From positions 2,501 through 49,692 of the forward strand of contig QCGV01000007.1 in NCBI GenBank assembly GCA_003278145.1: a DNA stretch of 47,192 nt, given 5' to 3'. The notes under the pieces are model-generated. The model worked only from the letters and a program-made list of their open reading frames with translations, searched no databases and was not told the DNA's origin. The position numbers and the translations under genes were made by a program. The stretch comes from OCS116 cluster bacterium AG-390-A19. GTDB lineage: Bacteria > Pseudomonadota > Alphaproteobacteria > MED-G09. Positions 37,702 through 46,790 of the stretch are shown in pieces (position 1 is the stretch's first letter; each line of letters opens with the position of its first letter).

Positions 37702-38734
37702 TTGTCAAATTCAAATCATACATTTAAATCATGGCGTCTAAACAAAAGACCTGTAGGTGAAATCAAGAATAGCGATCTAAGTCTTGTTGAAGAAGAAATT
37801 CCACAAATTAATGATAACGAGGTCCTTGCTAGGACGATATATTTTTCATTGGATCCTACAAATAGAATTTGGATGTCAGATGTTGATCAATACATGGAAC
37901 CAGTCGAGATTGGTGATATTATGAGAGCTGGTGGATCTATTGCTATCGTAGAAGAATCAAAAACAAAAGATGTTTCTGTTGGTGATATTATCCAGGGTGG
38001 GATGCATGGAGGTTGGCAGGAATATTTTATTGTACCAGGCAATGATGTCATAAAATTACCAATAGAAACTGGGCTACCACTTACAGCTTTTATTTCTGTT
38101 CTGGGTTTTACAGGACCTACAGCATACTTTGGTTTACTTGATATAGGGAAGCCTCAGAAGGGAGAGACTGTAGTTGTTTCAGCAGCTGCTGGAGCAGTTG
38201 GTTCAATAGTTTGTCAAATCGCAAAAAATAAAAGAATGTAATGTTGTTGCTATTGCAGGATCAGATGAGAAATGCGATTGGCTTAAAAATGAATTGGGCG
38301 TTGATAGAGTAATTAATTATAAAAAGGAAAATATTTTTGATGCATTAAAAGCTGCATGCCCTAATGGTATTGATATTTATTTTGATAATGTTGGCGGTGA
38401 TACACTTGATGCAGCATTAACGTTAATGAATAAATTTGGAAGGATACCTGTTTGTGGATTAATCTCAATGTACAATGATTGGTCATCCACTGGTCCAAAA
38501 ATGTATAGAAATATATTAATGAAAACTCTTACTGTTACTGGCTTTTTAGTTTCAGACTTTGCTAATCAATTTGAGGAATGTCTTCAAACACTTGGTCAAT
38601 GGATTGCTGAAGGTAAAATTAAGTATAAGGTTGATGTTGTCGAGGGCATTGAAAATGCCCCCGATGCAGTAAATAAATTATTCACAGGTGAAAATCAGGG
38701 TAAGCTTGTTATTCAAACTTCAAGAGAGCCTTAA
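37702..38734 (+). pseudogene. NADP-dependent MDR oxidoreductase, frameshifted in an A6 run
   Basis: Paralog of the reductase at 33005, read in two frames (37702-38241, 38294-38734). The reading breaks at six A's, 38223-38228; five A's restore ...Q-I-A-K-I-K-E-C-N-V-V-A-I-A-G-S-D-E-K and a complete ~343-aa protein. NADPH motif SAAAGAVGSIVCQIAK and YFDNVGGD are present. Start is TTG 37702 with a strong ggaggt at 37690-37695. No other lesion is visible, so a homopolymer consensus error is the simplest explanation. The last 4 nt overlap the convergent thiolase gene. Confidence 0.85.
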
Positions 38735-39921
38735 TTAAAGACTTCGAAAAGACCTGCTGCACCCATTCCGCCACCAATGCACATTGTGACAACAACATTT
38801 TTTGCTTTTCTTCTTTTACCTTCAAGAAGAATATGTCCAACTAATCGAGCACCGGTCATTCCAAAAGGATGTCCAATTGCTATTGAGCCTCCGTTAACAT
38901 TTAATTTTTCATTATCAATACCTAACTTATCACGACAATAAAGCGTCTGACTTGCAAAAGCTTCGTTAAGCTCCCATAAATCAATATCGTCTATTGTTAA
39001 ATTATTTCTTTCTAAAAGCCTAGGGATCGCAAATACTGGGCCAATACCCATTTCATCAGGCTCACAACCAGCAACAGCAAAACCCCTGAATGCACCAAGA
39101 GGCTCAAGCCCTTTTTGTTCAGCTAATTTTGAATCCATTACAACTACTGAAGCTGCGCCATCGGATAATTGAGATGCATTTCCTGCGGTAATAAAATGTT
39201 CATCGCCACGAACTGGTTTTAGTTGTGAGAGGCCTTCCAAAGTAGTTGAAGGTCTATTACACTCATCTTTATCAACTGTATAATCGACAATGCTCTCTTC
39301 ACCACTTTCTTTATCAACAACTTTCATTTTTGTTTCCATAGCTACTATTTCATCTTTATATAATCCTGCATCTTGAGCTGCGGCTGTTCGCTGTTGACTT
39401 TGTAGGGAATACTCATCCTGAGACTCACGTGAGATATTGTATCTCTTTGCCACTATATCTGCAGTTTCAATCATAGGCATCCATAATGCTGGATAACTCT
39501 CCATTAATTTCTCTTCTGTAATATTGTTAAAATTAATACCTTGCATTGGAACTAAAGAAATTGACTCTACACCTGCACCAACGACTGCCTGTGCCCCTTC
39601 ATTTATAACTCTTCCAGCTGCCATCGCTATAGTTTGAAGGCCTGATGAACAGAATCTATTAACCGTTACACCAGATGTTGTAACTGGACAGCCTGCCCAA
39701 ATAGCAGCAAGTCTTCCAACGTTTTGTCCTGTTGCTCCTTCTGGTGTACCACAGCCCATAATCACATCTTCAATTTCATTGGGATCTAATTTTGCTCTTT
39801 CAATAGAATGTTTAACAGCATGCCCAGCCATAGCGGCTCCATGTGTTATGTTAAAACCACCTCGTCCAGATTTTGCGAGTCCTGTTCTTGCTGTTGAAAC
39901 TATCACTGCTTCTCTTGTCAT
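38731..39921 (-). CDS. Thiolase (acetyl-CoA acyl/acetyltransferase)
   Basis: 396 aa. Joins or cleaves acyl-CoA units (beta-oxidation or acetoacetyl-CoA formation). Nucleophile C91 in NRFCSSGLQ, catalytic His near 352 in [12 protein letters not shown], and second Cys near 382 in [10 protein letters not shown]. The long [13 protein letters not shown] stretch resembles degradative FadA-type rather than PhaA enzymes. Shine-Dalgarno aaggagc precedes the ATG. Functionally linked in theory to aacS and the crotonase/MaoC genes of this window. Confidence 0.9.
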   Translation of the reverse strand: MTREAVIVSTARTGLAKSGRGGFNITHGAAMAGHAVKHSIERAKLDPNEIEDVIMGCGTPEGATGQNVGRLAAIWAGCPVTTSGVTVNRFCSSGLQTIAMAAGRVINEGAQAVVGAGVESISLVPMQGINFNNITEEKLMESYPALWMPMIETADIVAKRYNISRESQDEYSLQSQQRTAAAQDAGLYKDEIVAMETKMKVVDKESGEESIVDYTVDKDECNRPSTTLEGLSQLKPVRGDEHFITAGNASQLSDGAASVVVMDSKLAEQKGLEPLGAFRGFAVAGCEPDEMGIGPVFAIPRLLERNNLTIDDIDLWELNEAFASQTLYCRDKLGIDNEKLNVNGGSIAIGHPFGMTGARLVGHILLEGKRRKAKNVVVTMCIGGGMGAAGLFEVFN

Positions 39922-40063
39922 TATTAGCTCCTTGTGAGTTGTGTTAGATAAGAATTCATTATTATTAATTAGGCTATAAAGTTATTTATAGTATTTTAAT
40001 TTTATTATATTTTCCTTTTTTATTTTTAGAAATTAAATTAAGTCATAAGTATAAGGAGTTTTT

Positions 40064-40333
40064 TTGTCAAATCATCATACAAGACATAATTATTATCAAA
40101 CTATTTTAGATAATAAATACGCAATAGCAACTAGTGAATTTGGAGTTAAACCAAAATTATTAACAATTAATATAGACTTGGGTGACTTAGAAGATAATCT
40201 TGAAATAAATGAGTCACATGTAAAATCATCCATTGAAAAAAAGAGTAAAGATACACTTTTCATTAAAACTTATATTATAAAAGATGATGAAATAATTGCT
40301 TCATCCTCAAGCGTTTGGTCCAATAATTATTAG
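40064..40333 (+). CDS. Hypothetical small protein coupled to the autotransporter protease
   Basis: 89 aa, not recognised. It starts at TTG 40064 with aaggag upstream, and its stop TAG directly abuts the ATG of the protease gene, so the two are co-translated. No signal peptide or membrane segment. The second half (KSKDTLFIKTYIIKDDEIIA) has alternating beta-strand character vaguely like the last strands of a hotdog thioesterase; this is only an impression. A role with the protease (chaperone, inhibitor) is suggested by position only. Confidence 0.65.
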   Translation: MSNHHTRHNYYQTILDNKYAIATSEFGVKPKLLTINIDLGDLEDNLEINESHVKSSIEKKSKDTLFIKTYIIKDDEIIASSSSVWSNNY

Positions 40334-42826
40334 ATGTTTTTTAATTCAATGCATAAAACTATATCTCTGATCGTATTAGTAATATTGTTAAATGGGTGTG
40401 GAGGCGGAGGAGGAAGCTCTCCAAGTCAATTAACACCAATACCAGCTCAAGAAAATAACTCACCTGAAACACTTGATCCAAATACGGATATATTTATTCC
40501 AAAGGAAACCTTTGAAACACCTGAATATAGAAACCAATGGGGTTTAGATTTTATAAATGCATCAGATGCATATTCTTACGGTGCCTCAGGCAAGGGTGTA
40601 GTGGTCGGTGTGGTTGATGAAGCTTTGGATTGGGGTCATCATGAGTTTCTTAAAGAAAATATTCTTCATCCTGACAGTGTTTTAACGTATAGCGGAAATA
40701 GAGAACCTACTGCTTTAGAGAAATTTCATGGTACCGCTACAAGTTCAATAATCGCAGGTAGAAAAGATAATGAACCTGTCGATAGAAATATGCATGGTGT
40801 TGCTTATGATGCTCAGATTTTATTTATTGCAATTGAATTAGGCTCTCCACCTTCGGATGGTGAATATGAACCAATAGATATACCGGCTTTTAGCTGGGAG
40901 CGATTTGATGAACAAGAATCTAAATTCTATGAAGAACTGTCTTCGAAATCAGATGTTATTAATAATAGCTTTGGATTTACTGGGCAGATAACTGATTATT
41001 CAAGAGAAACTCTTCAAAATACGTTTCCAAAATTAATAAATACTTTTGCAAGCCAACAGGAGACTATTTTTGTTTGGTCAGCTGGTAATTATAATGGAAT
41101 AACAGATACTGAGGGTGAACAGGTAGATGCTGCGAATCCAGGAATTTTAGCTGGCTTGGGTTATTACTTTCCAGAACTAGCTAAGAATAATGTTGCAGTT
41201 GTTGCTGTTGATCAAGAAGGTGAAATTGCTGATTTTTCAAACCGATGTGGCGTTGCCGCTGATTTTTGTATCGCTGCACCCGGTGTAAAGGTACCTCTTG
41301 CAATTCCTAATAATTTATTTAATTCACTTTCAGAGAATGAAAAAAGTAATTTTAATGATAATGTTCTAGATTATCTAGAAAATCATCCTATTGAAGCTTA
41401 CCTACTTGGGTCAGGAACATCCTTTTCTGCACCTCACGTGACTGGATCAGTAGCCGTGTTAAAAGAACTTTTTAGAGATAATTTATCCAGTGTTCAAATT
41501 TTAGAACGCTTATTTATAACTGCGAATAAAACTGGGAAATACGCTGATAAAGAAATTTATGGACAAGGGTTGCTAGACTTAAAAAAAGCGTCATCGCCAG
41601 TTGGTTCGACTCTTTTCTATACTAGGTCAAGTATATATTCAGAAGCGTTACCATCTATTAGTTCAAATATATTTCTAACAAAATCTTTTGGTGATGGTCT
41701 AAAAAATAGCTTAGGAAAAATAAAATTATCTATATTTGATGCACTGGGTGCTCCTTTTTCTGTACCAGTTAGTTCTTTTGTAAGAAGTAATATTTCATCT
41801 TCAAAAACTATGGAGAGATTATTTAATTTTAAAGAAAAGAAATACGGTTATATTTCTTCTCAAGGTTTTGAATTTTATTCATCTTGGAAGAGGTTTCTAA
41901 ACTTAAATGGCGCAGAGGTAAACAAAATTGATTTTGCAGAGATAAATTTTCGGAGAAAAGATACTCTGTTATCATTTGCTTATGGTAAAAACCCCTCATC
42001 AAATTTTTTAGATACATCTGAAGAATTACTAATTCATCAAAGTTTTTATGATAAAGACGCTTTTCTTAATCCATGGTTAAATCTAGTCGAAGAAGGTTAC
42101 AGTCTTGGTTTTTCAAATAGATTAAATGCATTGTATTTTGATTTAAATATTTTTTCTGGTTTTAAGAGAGGTGAGGATTGGTTTTTAAAACCAAGTTTTT
42201 ATTTTCAAAAAACTAAAAATGAAAGTAAGGGTCTTAATTTAACCCTCAGAAATAATATTTTATCAAAGTTCATGATTGGTTACACTTTTGGATTTTTAGA
42301 AACGAATAATGGCCTATTTGATAATCGTTTTAATGGGGCTTTTAATATAATCGAAGACACAAAGAGTATTTTTTCATCAATTTCTTTTAAGTCATCATTA
42401 GCAAAAGAATTAAGTTTTATTGGAAGTATAAACTATTCTAACTCCTCTAATATAAACTCAGATAAAATTATTAGAAATATTTCAGGATTAGAGGAATTCA
42501 GTTTTGATTTCGCTTTAATTAAAAAATCACTTTTTTATAAAAATGATTTTTTATCATTTCGTATAAAACAAGATCCTAGAATTGAAAACGCAAAAGTATC
42601 TCTAAACATACCAAAAGGAAGGAATCCTAATGGATCTATTGAATTTAAATCACTAACCTTGCCTATAACACCATCTGGAAGAGAAATAAACTTTGAAACA
42701 TCATGGTCATTTCAGAGGGACAACAGAAAATCATTTATTAATTTGAGTTTCATAGATGATAAAGACCATATTAAGTCAAAAGATATTGAAATAAATTTAA
42801 TATTTGCACATCAGCGATTATTTTAA
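40334..42826 (+). CDS. Subtilisin-like autotransporter lipoprotein (SphB1/NalP type)
   Basis: 830 aa. The N-terminus has a hydrophobic segment ending LLNGC22 followed by Gly5-Ser-Ser, a lipoprotein signal. Peptidase S8 domain ~70-420 with D95 (GVVDEALDW), H132 (FHGTATSSIIAG) and S363 (GTSFSAPHVTG); oxyanion Asn in VINNSFG. The C-terminal ~270 residues have alternating aromatic beta strands and end in Phe, as in outer-membrane beta-barrels. It likely inserts in the outer membrane, exposing a surface protease that may mature other surface or secreted proteins. No Shine-Dalgarno; the start is coupled to the upstream small gene, and M6 (40349) is an alternative start. Confidence 0.87.
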   Translation: MFFNSMHKTISLIVLVILLNGCGGGGGSSPSQLTPIPAQENNSPETLDPNTDIFIPKETFETPEYRNQWGLDFINASDAYSYGASGKGVVVGVVDEALDWGHHEFLKENILHPDSVLTYSGNREPTALEKFHGTATSSIIAGRKDNEPVDRNMHGVAYDAQILFIAIELGSPPSDGEYEPIDIPAFSWERFDEQESKFYEELSSKSDVINNSFGFTGQITDYSRETLQNTFPKLINTFASQQETIFVWSAGNYNGITDTEGEQVDAANPGILAGLGYYFPELAKNNVAVVAVDQEGEIADFSNRCGVAADFCIAAPGVKVPLAIPNNLFNSLSENEKSNFNDNVLDYLENHPIEAYLLGSGTSFSAPHVTGSVAVLKELFRDNLSSVQILERLFITANKTGKYADKEIYGQGLLDLKKASSPVGSTLFYTRSSIYSEALPSISSNIFLTKSFGDGLKNSLGKIKLSIFDALGAPFSVPVSSFVRSNISSSKTMERLFNFKEKKYGYISSQGFEFYSSWKRFLNLNGAEVNKIDFAEINFRRKDTLLSFAYGKNPSSNFLDTSEELLIHQSFYDKDAFLNPWLNLVEEGYSLGFSNRLNALYFDLNIFSGFKRGEDWFLKPSFYFQKTKNESKGLNLTLRNNILSKFMIGYTFGFLETNNGLFDNRFNGAFNIIEDTKSIFSSISFKSSLAKELSFIGSINYSNSSNINSDKIIRNISGLEEFSFDFALIKKSLFYKNDFLSFRIKQDPRIENAKVSLNIPKGRNPNGSIEFKSLTLPITPSGREINFETSWSFQRDNRKSFINLSFIDDKDHIKSKDIEINLIFAHQRLF

Positions 42827-43702
42827 TCAAAGTAATCCCAAATCTTTTTTAATGGGATATAAGTCTTCAAACTCAGGATCTTTCTTCTCAATTTGAGCGC
42901 TCAATGCTTCTTTCATATCTACTTGAGGGTTATACATGCCGGTTTGCCACATGGCTATTTGGTTAAGTCCCTCCTCAATAGTTCTACCACGAGTATAATT
43001 AATGGCCTCTTTTGAACCCCAAACTGCAAGAGGAGATTTTTTTGCAATCTCTTTTGCTATCGTCATTACTTCTTTCATCATATCTTCATGGTTAGAGAAA
43101 ACATTATTTACTAAACCACATTCTTTGGCTTCCTTTGAGAACATTCTTCTACCAGTAAATGCAAGCTCTTTTACTAAACCCATTGGCAATAAATAGGGTA
43201 GTCTTGGAAAAGTTCCAACATCAGCCGTCATGCCTATATTAATTTCTTGGATGCAGAAAAATGCATCCTCGGTGCAATATCTCATATCACAGGCTGATGC
43301 AAAGTCTACTGCTCCACCAATACAACCACCCTGTATAGCCATCAAAACAGGAATCCTTGAGTTATCTATACAGTTAAAGGTTTCTTGAAGTTTGAGTAGA
43401 CCTTTGTAAAAACTACCTTTTTTTCTTCCTGGATCTGTTTGTGAATTTTCCTTGTTTCGAGCATTCTCAGCATTACTAAAAACAGATAAATCCATACCAG
43501 CACTAAAATGTTTACCTGTAGATGATATAACGATTACTCTTGCTAAAGCATCATAATCAATTTCATTAATAATTTTTGGCAAATCTGACCAAAAAGATAC
43601 TGGTAAGCTATTCATTTTTTCTGGTCTATTTAGTATTATGTGTGCAATTTTATCTTTAATATCTATTTTAAAGCATTCAAATTTTTCATCTGTTAATGAC
43701 AT
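42827..43702 (-). CDS. Delta3,5-delta2,4-dienoyl-CoA isomerase-like crotonase
   Basis: 291 aa. Crotonase family with the features of eukaryotic ECH1: oxyanion hole strands GKHFSAGMDLSVF and IQGGCIGGAVDFASACD; acidic residues in SACDMRYC, IQEINIG and ADVGTFPRLP correspond to the Asp/Glu/Asp set of the isomerase. It would move double bonds in unsaturated acyl-CoAs so they can enter beta-oxidation. Shine-Dalgarno aaggaatt before the ATG. Convergent with the protease gene with no spacer at all. Confidence 0.85.
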   Translation of the reverse strand: MSLTDEKFECFKIDIKDKIAHIILNRPEKMNSLPVSFWSDLPKIINEIDYDALARVIVISSTGKHFSAGMDLSVFSNAENARNKENSQTDPGRKKGSFYKGLLKLQETFNCIDNSRIPVLMAIQGGCIGGAVDFASACDMRYCTEDAFFCIQEINIGMTADVGTFPRLPYLLPMGLVKELAFTGRRMFSKEAKECGLVNNVFSNHEDMMKEVMTIAKEIAKKSPLAVWGSKEAINYTRGRTIEEGLNQIAMWQTGMYNPQVDMKEALSAQIEKKDPEFEDLYPIKKDLGLL

Positions 43703-43789
43703 TTTTAATTCCTTTTTTTAAAAATTATAAAATACTATCTTGATAGTTATTTTCTAGCATGTTTTTGTATGTTTTTTTAGGAGAAAATT

Positions 43790-44644
43790 ATGGCAATTGA
43801 TTATGATAAAATTATGTCGATGAAAACCAATGATATTGAATATTCATACACTGATAATGATACAATGCTTTATGCTTTGGGTGTTGGTTTTGGAAGAGAT
43901 CCTTTAAATAGAAAAGAATTAGATTTTGTTTATGAGAAAAATTTAAAAACTATACCTTCGATGGCCACAGTAATAGCTTGGGGCGCAGGTCATATGAGGG
44001 ATAGTGGTATAAATTATCTTATGGTTGTTCATGGTGAACAAAGACTAAAAATTCATCAACCATTACCTGTTGCCGCAAATATTTTAGTAGATTCAAAAGT
44101 GACGGATGTAATTGATAAAGGTGAAGATAAGGGTGCATTACTTATAACTGAGGTAAATATTAAGGATAAAGAAACAGGGAATCTTTTGTGCACATTAGGT
44201 GGAACAACTTTTGCACGAGGCGATGGAGGCTTTGGAGGACCTAAAGAGGGAGGACCAAAACCACATCCTATACCTGAAAGAGATCCAGATATTATTAGTG
44301 AACTTAGCACATCCCCAGACCAAGCACTTTTATACAGGCTTTCAGGTGATAGAAATCCTCTTCATTCAGACCCTGATGTTGCTGAGGCTGCAGGTTTTTC
44401 AAAACCAATACTTCACGGATTATGCTCTTATGGAACAGCATGTAAATCAATCATTCAAGATGTTTGTGATTATGACAGCTCATTAATTGAACAGTTAGAT
44501 GTTAGGTTTTCGTCTCCAGTTTTTCCTGGTGAAAAAATTTCAACTGAAATCTGGATTGATGATAAAGAAATATCTTTTAGATCTTGGGTTAAAGATAGAA
44601 ACGTTATGGTTATAAATAATGGTAAGTGCGTCTTAAGAGGCTAA
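43790..44644 (+). CDS. MaoC-type 3-hydroxyacyl-CoA dehydratase (hydratase 2)
   Basis: 284 aa, double-hotdog architecture as in the hydratase-2 part of peroxisomal MFE-2. The N-terminal half is a degenerate hotdog; the C-terminal half has the catalytic D-x4-H in LSGDRNPLHSDPDVAEAAGF and the ILHGLCSYG segment. Hydrates trans-2-enoyl-CoA to (3R)-hydroxyacyl-CoA. Shine-Dalgarno aggag upstream. Divergent from the dienoyl-CoA isomerase-like gene, suggesting shared use in acyl-CoA breakdown. The 3' end overlaps the next gene (other strand) by 4 nt. Confidence 0.88.
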   Translation: MAIDYDKIMSMKTNDIEYSYTDNDTMLYALGVGFGRDPLNRKELDFVYEKNLKTIPSMATVIAWGAGHMRDSGINYLMVVHGEQRLKIHQPLPVAANILVDSKVTDVIDKGEDKGALLITEVNIKDKETGNLLCTLGGTTFARGDGGFGGPKEGGPKPHPIPERDPDIISELSTSPDQALLYRLSGDRNPLHSDPDVAEAAGFSKPILHGLCSYGTACKSIIQDVCDYDSSLIEQLDVRFSSPVFPGEKISTEIWIDDKEISFRSWVKDRNVMVINNGKCVLRG

Positions 44645-44925
44645 AATTTCTTAAACTTATCCGATAAATTCATAGCAATCATACAAATTAGAATTAATAC
44701 TATTAAACCATTAAGCGCATCTATAAAGCTTACATCTTTCGATAAATTATTATTTGTATTGTTGATTACAATTTCTTTTTTTACTTCGGGTAAATCTATT
44801 TCTATAATTTTTTCAGAAATTTTTATCTGATTTCCATCTATTTTATTACTTTTTGCAATCTCACTTAAAGGATTACTCTCTATATTTATTTTATTATTAT
44901 TTATAGAGTTATTTTCTTCATCCAT
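44641..44925 (-). CDS. Small tail-anchored membrane protein, unknown
   Basis: 94 aa, not recognised. Residues ~1-65 are polar, Asn/Glu/Lys/Ile-rich and probably disordered. One hydrophobic segment, ALNGLIVLILICMIAMNL (~70-87), is followed by a basic K-F-K-K-F end, so it should sit in the inner membrane with the N-terminus in the cytoplasm. Strong Shine-Dalgarno gggagg 6 bases before the ATG supports translation. It follows the alpha/beta hydrolase gene on the same strand by 71 nt. Confidence 0.7.
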   Translation of the reverse strand: MDEENNSINNNKINIESNPLSEIAKSNKIDGNQIKISEKIIEIDLPEVKKEIVINNTNNNLSKDVSFIDALNGLIVLILICMIAMNLSDKFKKF

Positions 44926-44996
44926 AATTTCCTCCCAAAATAATCTTAACTCAATAATTTTAGATTCAGAAACGAATTCGAAAAATTTAATATTAA

Positions 44997-45911
44997 TTAG
45001 ACTCTATTTTTGATTTTTAATATTTCGTCTTGGATTATTTCTGGATGTTCCATTGGAAGGAAGTGTGAGGAATTATTTATAACTTTAAATACACCATTTG
45101 GATCTTGTTTTTTTAATAATTTAACACCCTGTTCGCTTGTAGTAGAGCCAATATTACCCTGCAAAAGAGTAATTGGACATCTTATTTTTTTTATTGCTTC
45201 CATGGCGTTATGCTTCCAAGATGAAAAAGTTGCTGCCTCCCACTCTGGATGACAAGTAAGGGTATAAAAATCTCCTTCTTTTTCAGTTCCACCATTTATA
45301 TAATCATCTAAGAAACCATCTTGCCATGTAGTAAAAGCACCTCTTCCTTTATAAGATTTTTTAATCATTTCCTTACTTGGAAACTCTCGTCGGCGTTTTA
45401 ATGTGCTATCAGCCCTTGATAAAGCATATTTAATGAATGGAAAGACTTTTGAAGTCGGAAATTTTCTTCCTAACTTTATTAGGTTAAGATTTAATTTTGG
45501 AATTAATACTGGTTCTATTAAAACCAATCCTGAAACAAGGTCCGGTCTCGCTGCTGCGACTTGCATAATTGTTGCACCGCCCATGGAGTGACCTCCTAAA
45601 ATTATAGGCTCTTTCTTTTCTTCAACAAAATTTTCTACTGAATGTATTAAGTCATCTCTATAAATTGCCCAGTCATACATATTTTCAGGTATAGCCTCAG
45701 TTTCTGTAAAACCATGGCCTCTTGCATCAATTGCCCTTATATGAAATTCTTTTGATAAGGGTTCTAATAGTTTTTTATAAGTAAGAGAATTGAAACCAGT
45801 GGCATGAGAGAATTGAAAACCTGGTAATTTTGTGTCATTACACCATTCAATATATGAAATATTTCCATCACCAAAATTGTGAAATTTTTTTGTAAACTGT
45901 TTCTTTTTCAT
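44997..45911 (-). CDS. Alpha/beta hydrolase
   Basis: 304 aa. Nucleophile S109 in GGHSMGGAT, oxyanion region SHATGFNS, RAIDARGHG after strand 4, and catalytic His near 288 in NNSSHFLPMEHPE. Unlike the next gene upstream it has Ser, not Asp, as nucleophile, so an esterase or lactonase/C-C hydrolase is more likely than a dehalogenase. Its ATG directly abuts the stop of the dehalogenase-like gene, and both share a transcript with a crotonase. Confidence 0.83.
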   Translation of the reverse strand: MKKKQFTKKFHNFGDGNISYIEWCNDTKLPGFQFSHATGFNSLTYKKLLEPLSKEFHIRAIDARGHGFTETEAIPENMYDWAIYRDDLIHSVENFVEEKKEPIILGGHSMGGATIMQVAAARPDLVSGLVLIEPVLIPKLNLNLIKLGRKFPTSKVFPFIKYALSRADSTLKRRREFPSKEMIKKSYKGRGAFTTWQDGFLDDYINGGTEKEGDFYTLTCHPEWEAATFSSWKHNAMEAIKKIRCPITLLQGNIGSTTSEQGVKLLKKQDPNGVFKVINNSSHFLPMEHPEIIQDEILKIKNRV

Positions 45912-46790
45912 TTAGAGATTTCTGTACCATTTTGATATAGCCTCACCAATTTCATTCGGTGAGTCTTCCTGAATAAAATGGTTTCCTTTAACAGTCAATT
46001 CTTGTTGATTTTTCCATTTTCTACAAAACTCTCTTTGTTTTCCTGTTAAAATAGATCCAGGATCAGCATTTATAAATAACTTAGGTATCTCGTTAATTGA
46101 CATCCAAGATGAGTAATCATCTACAATTTTACATACATCCTCAGGTTCATTATTTATTGGAATTTGTCTTGGCCAGTCTAATGTAGGTCTTCTATCAATT
46201 TTTTTCAAAAAGGGTTTACGATAAATATCCATTTCTGTTTCTGTTAAATTTCGAATAATTGCATTTGGAAGAACTCCCTCAATAAATAAATTCTTTTTCA
46301 AAATTAGATCCTCTCCTGCATCTGATCTGAAGCCTTGAAAAATTGATTTTGCATCTTTGGGCCAATCTTCCCATGAAATCTTCTTAACTATGGCCTCCAT
46401 ATAACATATGCCTTTAATACCTTTTTGATGCTCATATGCCCAATTGAATCCTAGTGCTGAGCCCCAATCATGAATGACAAACGTAATATTTTCTCTTATT
46501 TCCAGTTCCTCTAAACATTTATCAAAATATTGTTTTTGAATGTGATATGAGTATGTATTGTTACCATTATCAGTGAGTTTATCGCTATCTCCCATACCTA
46601 TTAAGTCAATTGCTATGCACCTACCTTGATTTTCCAGATAAGGAATAATGTTTCTCCAAAGATATGACGATGCAGGATTGCCATGTTGAAAGATGATAGG
46701 ATCACCTTCTCCTCTCTCAACATATGTCATTTTTTTTCCAAGAACATTGATATTTTTCTTTTCAAGTTCTTTGCTTGATATCTCTGTCAT
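45912..46790 (-). CDS. dhaA: Haloalkane dehalogenase-like alpha/beta hydrolase
   Basis: 292 aa, length and motifs of subfamily HLD-II (DhaA, LinB; also Renilla luciferase). N38 in HGNPASSYLW and W109 would hold the halide. Nucleophile is D108 in VIHDWGSALGF, catalytic acid E132 in YMEAI, and His near 273 in GNHFIQED. Full Asp-His-Glu plus Asn-Trp set is thus present, so hydrolytic dehalogenation of a halogenated alkane is plausible. Start ATG abuts the TAA of the upstream crotonase gene (Shine-Dalgarno aaagga inside its end). Confidence 0.85.
   Translation of the reverse strand: MTEISSKELEKKNINVLGKKMTYVERGEGDPIIFQHGNPASSYLWRNIIPYLENQGRCIAIDLIGMGDSDKLTDNGNNTYSYHIQKQYFDKCLEELEIRENITFVIHDWGSALGFNWAYEHQKGIKGICYMEAIVKKISWEDWPKDAKSIFQGFRSDAGEDLILKKNLFIEGVLPNAIIRNLTETEMDIYRKPFLKKIDRRPTLDWPRQIPINNEPEDVCKIVDDYSSWMSINEIPKLFINADPGSILTGKQREFCRKWKNQQELTVKGNHFIQEDSPNEIGEAISKWYRNL

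Noticed and set aside
37472-37723. 83-codon minus-strand ORF upstream of nrdA
   Set aside because: Covers the presumed regulatory region and the TTG start of the MDR gene; Lys/Phe/Asn-rich low-complexity translation without homology cues.
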